From: Leptolyngbyaceae cyanobacterium SM1_3_5
GTDB taxonomy: Bacteria > Cyanobacteriota > Cyanobacteriia > Elainellales > Elainellaceae
Length of the DNA: 6,249 nucleotides
Assembly (NCBI GenBank): GCA_012031475.1
Contig: JAAUTJ010000305.1
Location: 1-6,249, forward strand
Reading direction: 5' to 3'
Both the position numbers and the translations under genes were made by a program. Below the pieces are notes generated by a model. That model worked only from the letters and a program-made list of their open reading frames with translations, did not search any database and had not been told where the DNA came from. This document shows, piece after piece, positions 1 through 5,664 of this stretch (the first letter of the stretch is position 1; each line of letters opens with the position of its first letter).

Positions 1-26
1 AGCGACTTTCATTTTTCAATCAAAAA

Positions 27-888
27 TTACGCTTGATCCCACATCGTGCGAATTTCGCCGGGGAGATAGCTGGCAATTTCCTGGATGCGATCGTCTGTCA
101 GTTCTTCTTTCGTCGCTGAGAAGACCGCATTCACGGCGCTTTCGGGCGTCACGTGCAGCGGCAATCCGGCTTCTTGCTTGATGCGGAACAGGAACGTTTC
201 TGGCTTGATATTCAGGACAGGACGAATGCGGCTCAAGAAGGCGACGATCGGGTTGGTGTCTTTCCACAAATCGGCCACTTCATTTTGCATTGCCTTGTCG
301 TCGGTTGGCAGCATTTCCTCGTGCAGTTCTTCGGCCACGGCGATCGATCGTCTCGGTTGGCATCACGTCCCGCATCGTGCGGAAGACGACTTCCACCACA
401 TCGCGAGCGTCAAACAAATCTTCAAGCTCTGCCTTGACCATCACTTTTTCCAGGAAAGGCGTGTTTTCAGTGACGATCGGGACGCTGGGACCTTCCATCA
501 GGGCTTTAGGCGGATTCGCGTTCATTTTTTCCAACAGCTTTTTGCCCTTTTCGGTCAGCATGGCGCTTTTGAAGGTGATCAGGTGCGGCAAGGGACCATC
601 GGGTGCGCCAAAAGTGTTGGCAACCCGAAATTCAACTTCATCGGAATTGACCACATCGGGCACATCTTCCTGATTGGCGTAAGCGTTGCCCGTGAATTCG
701 GCCTGCACGTACTGCTTTTGATTCAAGTAGTCGAGATGCGCCATCAAATCGATCTCAGTGACGTGGCGACCTGTGAAATCCCCCTGCTCGAATCGCAATT
801 CGTGCTGTTTGTGACCTTCTTGCTGTTCAAATTCATCAATTTTTTTTAGTAGCAAATATGCCACATCTTCCCGAAGGTTGATTGTCAC
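27..888 (-). pseudogene. DUF2267-domain protein gene, interrupted by an apparent +1 frameshift
   Basis: Two overlapping minus-strand frames join into one protein of about 286 residues. Residues 1-183 run from the GTG at 888 to about 340. The frame then shifts by one base, and a second frame carries 103 more residues to the TAA at 27-29. At the junction the first frame reads METIDR-like sequence ending ATC GAT CGC, one extra C follows (plus-strand G339/G340), and the second frame resumes GTG GCC GAA. Joined, residues about 143-286 look like a DUF2267 module: two helical halves, with FLEKVMVKAEL then VVFRTMRDVMP, and later AVNAVFSATKEELTDDRIQE. The first ~70 residues (AYLLLKKIDEFEQ, ending near YVQAEFTGNAY) may be a small winged-helix-like fold, a weaker call. 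Function is unknown. If the shift is real, translation ends at 280 after 19 unrelated Arg-rich residues, losing most of DUF2267. Otherwise it is a sequencing error. The family call rests on motif memory. Confidence 0.8.
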
Positions 889-892
889 TTGA

Positions 893-900
893 GTCTCCTT
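893..900 (-). promoter_or_regulatory. Shine-Dalgarno AAGGAGAC before a GTG start
   Basis: Read on the minus strand, AAGGAGAC precedes the GTG at 888-886, with six bases between GGAG and the start codon. It fixes the start of the DUF2267 gene at GTG, because no ATG in that frame has a comparable site. Confidence 0.75.
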
Positions 901-928
901 ATTAATTTTGTTAGGCAGCGATCGATCT

Positions 929-941
929 TCAGCTAAGCTGA
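929..941. repeat. 13-bp palindrome TCAGCT-A-AGCTGA
   Basis: A perfect 6-bp inverted repeat with a one-base centre overlaps the downstream edge of the candidate -10 box of the DUF2267 gene. That is a usual position for a repressor operator, but no regulator is suggested by the sequence and a palindrome this short can occur by chance. Confidence 0.3.
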
Positions 942-970
942 TCTTAAGGGCGCTGTCGTTTTGTTAGCAA
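941..970 (-). promoter_or_regulatory. possible sigma-70-type promoter for the DUF2267 gene
   Basis: On the minus strand TTGCTA (970-965) and TAAGAT (946-941) are separated by 18 bases. They resemble -35 and -10 boxes, with the -10 about 50 bases upstream of the GTG start. The match is moderate and was found by eye, so this is a candidate only. Confidence 0.3.
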
Positions 971-1235
971 CGAACATACTGGGAAAGATTTGTCCAAAAC
1001 ATCTACTCGAAGTTGCATTTCAAGCAAGTGATCCCCACTTTAAATCACCAGGGCATGTTTTAAGACTTCTGCTTGCGTTGAGCGTTTGTTCTGCCCCCTA
1101 CTTGTGTCTAGGGTTAATCCTCTGGAAGAAGAAAAATAGCACTGGCAGGTCATGCCTGAATCGCTGCATCTAAGCGTTGCACAGACCCGCCCACTTTGCC
1201 CAAATTCTCGATCATTTTCGGCCAGATGAGACCCA
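971..1235. other. intergenic stretch, no supported gene
   Basis: No open frame here has both a ribosome site and recognisable protein content. It lies beyond the 3' end of the eroded tnpB, so it may contain the decayed right end of that element. A weak stem, CAGG-TCATG-CCTG at 1146-1158, is the only structure seen. I cannot place a transposon boundary or an intact omega-RNA. Confidence 0.5.
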
Positions 1236-1958
1236 GCCCAAAATCTCACGTTGTCCAGCCGGGGTGACGATTGCTGCATCAAGATTCTAGATGCCGTCGC
1301 GACCATCACCGAGGCACGTCAGCAAAGAGGTAGACAACGGTTGGGCATTAGACCCATTTGGCTGGTGTGATGTGGCAGACCGTGCGACCGTTGCCACCCC
1401 AAACACTTTGCCAAAATACTCAACCCATTTTCTGAATTCGCCCCACGCTGCATCAGAAAATTGACCTTACGAGATGCCGATTTTTAGCCATGTTGCGAAT
1501 CTGCAAGTCTTCTTATACGCCACGAAGTCGGCAGACTTCACCACGCACCTTGCTGTCTTCACGGCAAAGTCTCTATGCTGGCGGTGTACTTTGCAGATGC
1601 GCTCTACCCAGTCACTTGGCCGCTTTCCTCCTGTTTTTTGACCCTTTTTGCTTTTTGCTCACTCTGCGCTGCATTCGCTTGAGTCGCTTCTCAGCCTTCC
1701 TCAAGTGGTGCGGGTTCTCAACTGTGTTGCCGTCTGAATCAGTCAAGAAATAGTTCAGCCCACATCTAGCCCAACCGTGCGCTTGGTCGGTTCCTGCTGC
1801 TCAGAGCGCTCAACATTCAGCCCAAACTGCACCTAGTAGCCATTCATTTGGTATGGTTTTGCAGATCGAATTCAACCCTTTCGCTGAATTTTTGTTACGA
1901 CCTGTCCTGATTTGGGGAAATCGTTGTGAAGGGTCAAGTGAAGCTCGTTTTTAGTCTG
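1236..1958 (-). pseudogene. tnpB: degraded IS200/IS605-family tnpB remnant
   Basis: Intact TnpB is an RNA-guided RuvC nuclease of IS200/IS605-type transposons. Minus-strand fragments in shifting frames spell its core in order. First comes a pre-RuvC strand (LTLHNDFPKSGQVVTKIQRK, near 1877-1940). Next is RuvC-I VGLDVG (1758-1775), then NYFLTDSDGNTVENP and a Lys/Arg-rich helix through KKQKGSKNRRKAAK (1615-1755). HRQHRDFAVKTARCVVKSAD follows (1515-1589), then RuvC-II EDLQIRNMAKNRHLV (1468-1512), SDAAWGEF to FGKVFGVATVA (1383-1457) and PHHTSQ (1358-1375). The zinc-ribbon and RuvC-III end is barely readable (DAAI at 1269-1280). Lesions include a TGA at 1872-1874, a TAG at 1833-1835, a lost base near 1757, shifts near 1614 and 1590, two extra bases at 1513-1514 and a shift at 1457-1467. 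The N-terminal part is missing and no tnpA is present. It is not expressible as TnpB. The left limit (1236) is approximate. Confidence 0.88.
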
Positions 1959-1959
1959 C

Positions 1960-3162
1960 ATGAGCTATTGTCTCAATCCTGCCTGTTCCTCACCCCAAAA
2001 TGCAGACAGTTCTGAGTTTTGTCGGTGCGGGGCGCGATTGCGACTGGGCACTAGCGAAGCTCCCGGAACGGCTCGCTACATGGCAATTAAATCGATCGGT
2101 CAAGGTGGGTTTGGCCGGACGTTTCTTGCGGCTGATCTGACAGCAGAATCGAAGCCGCTCTGCGTGATCAAGCAGTTTTTTCCGGCTGCGAAAGGCAACC
2201 CCAAAGCTGCTGAATTGTTTCGCCAAGAAGCCCTGCGGCTGAAGCAACTCGGCCATCATCCTCAAATCCCAAATCTGCTCGATTATCTGGAACAAGACGG
2301 ACAGCAATATCTGATTCAAGAATTCATTGACGGACAAAACTTAGAGCAGGAATTGAGCGATCGCGGCGCGTTTAGCGAACTGGAAATTCGCCAGCTTTTG
2401 CTCGATTTGCTGCCTGTTTTGCAGTTCATGCACAACCACAAAGTGATTCACCGCGACATCAAACCTGCGAACATCATCCGCCGCGATGCGGATAATAAAT
2501 TGGTGCTGGTCGATATGGGAGCCGCCAAGTATGCAACCGGAACGGCGATCGCCAAAACCGGAACCGTAATCGGCAGCGCCGAATACACTGCACCCGAACA
2601 AACCAGAGGCAAAGCCGTCTTCGCCAGCGATATCTACAGCTTGGGTGCAACCTGCATCCATTTACTGACCCAAATGTCGCCGTTTGATTTGTTTGACGGC
2701 AGCGACGATCGCTGGATTTGGCGATACTATCTTGACCAGCCTGTGAGCAATTCGATCGCCTCAGTTCTCGATCGAATGTTGGAAAGTGCGACCAAACGCC
2801 GCTATCGATCGGCACAGGATGTCTTGCAAGATTTTTATTACACCAATCAGGCTAAACAAGCCGCTTCACCCCATCAATACTCGGTTAATCATTCGATTTA
2901 TCTGAAGCGATCGCCCGTTGCTTCAACGAAAGTTCAATCGGCTTCAAATCATCCGAATTGGAGTTTTGAACAGCGCGGAGAACTATCATCTACAACGCGA
3001 TCGCAGCCGATTCAACCCGTTCGCACCCAAAAAATTTGGCTTTGGGCAGCAGCCTTTGTCGTAATTAGTTTGCTGTTTCCAATTGTGGCAATTCATTTGC
3101 TCTCGCTAGAGCCAAAACAGCCGGAGCGATCGCCTGTGGTGTCGCCTTCTGCTGCTTCTTAA
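1960..3162 (+). CDS. membrane-anchored Ser/Thr protein kinase (Hanks type), no sensor domain
   Basis: This is a 400-aa protein kinase that phosphorylates Ser/Thr on unknown targets. Its N-terminus has a Cys motif (C4, C9, C21, C23). Catalytic features follow: Gly loop IGQGGFG (46-52), ATP lysine K71, probable helix-C glutamate E90, HRDIKPAN (164-171), DMG (185-187) in place of DFG, AEYTAPEQ (207-214) and DIYSLG (224-229). The domain ends near 295. A linker holds HPNWSFEQRGEL (331-342), and a single hydrophobic segment spans about 359-381. The C-terminal tail of about 19 residues ends SPVVSPSAAS. The preceding RTQK suggests the kinase faces the cytoplasm. The ATG at 1960 is chosen because MSYCLN is shared with the downstream paralogue and the wider cyanobacterial family. 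No Shine-Dalgarno is evident, and the start abuts the tnpB remnant. It resembles SpkB-like kinases with N-terminal Cys motifs, but orthology is not claimed. Confidence 0.93.
   Translation: MSYCLNPACSSPQNADSSEFCRCGARLRLGTSEAPGTARYMAIKSIGQGGFGRTFLAADLTAESKPLCVIKQFFPAAKGNPKAAELFRQEALRLKQLGHHPQIPNLLDYLEQDGQQYLIQEFIDGQNLEQELSDRGAFSELEIRQLLLDLLPVLQFMHNHKVIHRDIKPANIIRRDADNKLVLVDMGAAKYATGTAIAKTGTVIGSAEYTAPEQTRGKAVFASDIYSLGATCIHLLTQMSPFDLFDGSDDRWIWRYYLDQPVSNSIASVLDRMLESATKRRYRSAQDVLQDFYYTNQAKQAASPHQYSVNHSIYLKRSPVASTKVQSASNHPNWSFEQRGELSSTTRSQPIQPVRTQKIWLWAAAFVVISLLFPIVAIHLLSLEPKQPERSPVVSPSAAS
2357..3133. repeat. five exact HIP1 octamers (GCGATCGC) inside the first kinase gene
   Basis: The octamer occurs at 2357-2364, 2545-2552, 2907-2914, 2997-3004 and 3126-3133. 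HIP1 is the highly iterated palindrome typical of many cyanobacterial genomes. All exact copies found in the window lie in this gene. The neighbouring kinase gene has many CGATCG hexamers but, by eye, no complete octamer. Confidence 0.8.
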
Positions 3163-3266
3163 ATTGGCCTGATTATTTTACAAAACTTGGCGATTTCTGC
3201 GGTTCAAATTTCCGCAATAGAATCGATCGCCGCTGTAGGCTAGACAAACCATCTGCCTGTCCCTCC
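3163..3266 (+). other. short gap between the kinase genes, with a weak stem-loop
   Basis: The 104-bp gap between the kinase genes is compatible with co-transcription. TGCGG (3198-3202) and CCGCA (3212-3216) can form a 5-bp stem with a 9-base loop. No run of T follows, so it is not a convincing terminator. No propeller-coding remnant is visible after the first kinase's stop, and no Shine-Dalgarno precedes the second kinase. Confidence 0.4.
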
Positions 3267-5435
3267 ATGAGCTACTGTCTCAATTCCGTCTGCCCCTCGC
3301 CTCAAAACGCAGATGATGCCCAGGTTTGTCAGTGTGGAACGAAATTGCGACTCAACGATCGCTACATGACGCTGAAGCCGATCGGTCAAGGCGGCTTTGG
3401 TCGCACCTTCCTTGCCGTTGATTGGGTGGAAATGGGCAAGCCGCGCTGTGTAGTCAAGCAGTTTTTTCCCAACTGGGGAATCGATCGCGCCAAAGCCTCG
3501 CAACTGTTTCGTGAAGAAGCCGAACGTCTCAAGCAGCTAGACGAACATCCGCAAATTCCAAATTTGCTTGGCTATCTAGAGCAAGACGACCAGCAATATT
3601 TAATTCAAGAATTTATTGACGGGCAAAATTTAGAGCAAGAGTTAGCAGCCCAAGGCGCATTTAATCAAAATCAAATTCGTCAGCTTTTGCTTGACTTGCT
3701 GCCTGTTTTGCAGTTTATGCACGATCGCCAAGTGATTCATCGTGACATCAAACCCGCCAATATTATTCGTCGTGCAGCCGATCGAAAACTCGTTCTTGTG
3801 GATTTGGGTGCGGCGAAATCTGCGACGGGAACTGCTTTAGCAAAAACCGGAACTGTGATTGGCAGCGCCGAATATACCGCACCTGAACAAGCTAGAGGCA
3901 GAGCCGTTTTTGCCAGCGATATTTATAGTTTGGGCGCGACCTGTATTCATTTACTCACGCAGATATCGCCATTTGATTTGTTTGATACGAGTGACGATCG
4001 CTGGATGTGGCGCGACTATCTTGATCAGCCTGTGAACCAACGGCTCGATCGCATCCTCAATAAAATGCTGGAAAACGGCACTAATCGCCGCTATCAAACG
4101 GTAACTCAGGTTCTTGCTGATCTCAATTCCACCACTCAACTTTCTCTAAAGATTACTGCACCTGTTGAAGATAGACCGACAACTCAGAGCAGTTCATCAA
4201 ATCGTTACTTCGATCGCACAGATGAACTAATTGGTGGTGATGATGAAGCACAAACTGCTTCCAAACATCCTGATTTGAAGTTTGAGCAGGCAGGAGAAAT
4301 TGTTACAGATGAGGAGCGAGGGAGATTTCAACTAGAAGACAAAAAATGGGCTAAACCTTCTTCGAGAAATTGGTTCACATGGTTCACACTGGTCTTTTGT
4401 GCATATGGTATTGGTCTTGGAATGGTGATAGCCGATGACCAGAGAGCGCAATCACCTGTTGTTTCTCCTTCTCCTGTGTTTTCTACTCCTACTGTTGTTG
4501 ATCCACCAGGGATACGAACTCAAACCATCAAAATTGGTTATCCACTTGAAGGCGTAGTCATTTCTCCGAGTGGAGAAATACTGGCCGAGCTGAAAGGCTC
4601 CACAATTAGAGTCTGGGGTCTTGCAACTGGCAGACTAATTCATGAATTTCCCAATCCGATCGCAGAGCAAACCGGTGTACTTGGAATAGCGATTGGGTCT
4701 ACGAGCGGAGGCGAGCAGCTTGCGATCGAAACAGATCAAGGATTAATCGCTCTAATTAATTTGCAAACGGGGCAACTGGTCAAAACCATCAATTTAATCA
4801 ATGAGCTTGGTTCTTTCAGTATGGGTAGCTTGATCAGAATTGATTCAAGTGGGCAAACATTGATAAGAAACTCGGTTCTCGATGGCAAAACTAGCCTGTG
4901 GAATTTGCAAACAGGTAGACTGATTCGCGAGCTAGAAACCACTGGAACTTTGTTGGATAGTGATGGTGAAACTTTCACAATTGAAAATCAAGCGAATTCA
5001 ACGTTGAGTCGTTTGGATGCTCGTACTGGAAGACAGATGCACTCTTTACCGCTGCCCAGTGAGTTGAAAGAATTTGATTTATTTAGAGTGAGTGCAAATG
5101 GACAAATTCTGCTAACTGCTAGCGATTCCACTCAAACTAGCGAGGGTTTCATCTTTACCGTTTGGAGTGTAGAAACAGGAGCAAAGTTAGGTCAGTTCAC
5201 GCAGGCTATTCAATCTTTATTTCCTCTTCCGATCGCTCTTAGTCCTGACGGAAGGTGGATGGCGATTGTCGATGGCGCTCAATTGCAGTTGCGAAATCTC
5301 GAAACAGGAGAAATTGTTCGGTTTACTCAATCGCTTCCAGATACCGTTTCTGTGTTGAGATTCGGCTTGGATGGCAGAACGCTCATTGCTGTATGCACAA
5401 ACGGGACAATCGTGGTTCGATCGCTGTCCCAATAA
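3267..5435 (+). CDS. membrane Ser/Thr protein kinase with C-terminal WD40-like propeller
   Basis: This 722-aa kinase is a close paralogue of the one upstream. It has the same Cys motif (C4, C9, C21, C23), Gly loop IGQGGFG (39-45), K64, probable E84, HRDIKPAN (158-165), DLG (179-181) for DFG, AEYTAPEQ (201-208) and DIYSLG (218-223). The linker carries HPDLKFEQAGEI (334-345). One hydrophobic segment spans about 369-388, followed by SPVVSPSP. From about 418 to the end, repeats of 35-60 residues share a strand-turn-strand pattern with a TG turn: VWGLATGRLIHEF (449), NLQTGQLVKTI (498), LWNLQTGRLIREL (544), ARTGRQMHSL (585), VWSVETGAKLGQF (632) and RNLETGEIVRF (676). A last strand, IVVRSLSQ, ends the protein, giving about seven blades. 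KKWAKPSSRN before the membrane segment predicts a cytoplasmic kinase and an extracytoplasmic propeller, so a sensor-kinase role is inferred. Ligand and substrate are unknown. The ATG start follows the MSYCLN consensus; no Shine-Dalgarno is seen. Confidence 0.94.
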   Translation: MSYCLNSVCPSPQNADDAQVCQCGTKLRLNDRYMTLKPIGQGGFGRTFLAVDWVEMGKPRCVVKQFFPNWGIDRAKASQLFREEAERLKQLDEHPQIPNLLGYLEQDDQQYLIQEFIDGQNLEQELAAQGAFNQNQIRQLLLDLLPVLQFMHDRQVIHRDIKPANIIRRAADRKLVLVDLGAAKSATGTALAKTGTVIGSAEYTAPEQARGRAVFASDIYSLGATCIHLLTQISPFDLFDTSDDRWMWRDYLDQPVNQRLDRILNKMLENGTNRRYQTVTQVLADLNSTTQLSLKITAPVEDRPTTQSSSSNRYFDRTDELIGGDDEAQTASKHPDLKFEQAGEIVTDEERGRFQLEDKKWAKPSSRNWFTWFTLVFCAYGIGLGMVIADDQRAQSPVVSPSPVFSTPTVVDPPGIRTQTIKIGYPLEGVVISPSGEILAELKGSTIRVWGLATGRLIHEFPNPIAEQTGVLGIAIGSTSGGEQLAIETDQGLIALINLQTGQLVKTINLINELGSFSMGSLIRIDSSGQTLIRNSVLDGKTSLWNLQTGRLIRELETTGTLLDSDGETFTIENQANSTLSRLDARTGRQMHSLPLPSELKEFDLFRVSANGQILLTASDSTQTSEGFIFTVWSVETGAKLGQFTQAIQSLFPLPIALSPDGRWMAIVDGAQLQLRNLETGEIVRFTQSLPDTVSVLRFGLDGRTLIAVCTNGTIVVRSLSQ

Positions 5436-5513
5436 CGTAATGGTGGCAGCAGAATTACTTGCAATTGGTGCAACTAGGAATTTATACTTAATTCAAAGCA
5501 AGCTGGTTGGGCA

Positions 5514-5550
5514 AAGTGTCGGCTAGATGCGATTGCACAAAGCCGACCTT
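5514..5550. other. strong hairpin downstream of the propeller kinase
   Basis: GTCGGCT (5518-5524) pairs perfectly with AGCCGAC (5541-5547) across a 16-base loop. AAG (5514-5516) and CTT (5548-5550) extend the stem by three pairs around one bulged T. It lies about 80 bp after the kinase stop and 115 bp before the aldolase start. No T-run follows on the plus strand, so it may be a factor-dependent end, an mRNA 3' stabiliser or a leader element. The role is not determined. Confidence 0.45.
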
Positions 5551-5646
5551 GGCAGATCGATCGATACGATTCCCCGATGGCGAAAAGTATCTTAAGATTG
5601 TTGTAATTATTTAGCTTGTCTAAATCATCCGACAGAATTTTCTGAC
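5551..5646 (+). promoter_or_regulatory. A+T-rich leader and probable promoter region of the aldolase gene
   Basis: Base composition turns A+T-rich at about 5582-5640, ahead of the aldolase. TGTAAT (5602-5607) resembles a -10 box but lacks a good -35. TTGTTG (5598-5603) with TAAATC (5621-5626) at 17 bases is an alternative, also weak. An inverted repeat CAGAA-TT-TTCTG occupies 5633-5644 and could be an operator or part of the leader. No specific start site is claimed. Confidence 0.3.
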
Positions 5647-5660
5647 ATCCTCAGGAGGAT
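5647..5660 (+). promoter_or_regulatory. consensus Shine-Dalgarno of the aldolase, inside an inverted repeat
   Basis: AGGAGG at 5653-5658 is six bases from the ATG at 5665 and fixes the start. The surrounding 14 bases read ATCCTC-AG-GAGGAT, so the site can pair with the sequence just upstream: five pairs closing a CAGG loop. This could modestly limit ribosome access or be incidental. Confidence 0.65.
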
Positions 5661-5664
5661 ATCT

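Noticed and set aside
85..849. Plus-strand open frame of 254 codons
   Set aside because: It runs antisense through the DUF2267 gene, has no ribosome site and gives no recognisable protein; the minus-strand reading has a domain match and a proper start.
961..1173. Plus-strand open frame of 70 codons starting at TTG
   Set aside because: No Shine-Dalgarno and no family resemblance; it starts inside the candidate promoter of the DUF2267 gene.
1040..1309. Minus-strand open frame of 89 codons at the end of the tnpB remnant
   Set aside because: It reads a frame other than the one giving TnpB-like residues, and has no ribosome site or recognisable content.
1524..1539. Inverted repeat GAAGTC-GGCA-GACTTC
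   Set aside because: It falls inside the eroded TnpB coding block (KSADF region), so it is explained by coding sequence; no T-run or other signal goes with it.
1490..1753. Plus-strand open frame of 87 codons
   Set aside because: It is the antisense of the tnpB remnant, whose minus-strand fragments match TnpB motifs.
1236..1958. Possibility that TnpB is domesticated or still active
   Set aside because: Several frameshifts and in-frame stops break the RuvC core, and the zinc-ribbon end is unreadable, so no functional nuclease can be made.
1990..2815. Minus-strand open frames of about 106-115 codons within the first kinase
   Set aside because: Shadows of the kinase gene in other frames, without ribosome sites or protein similarity.
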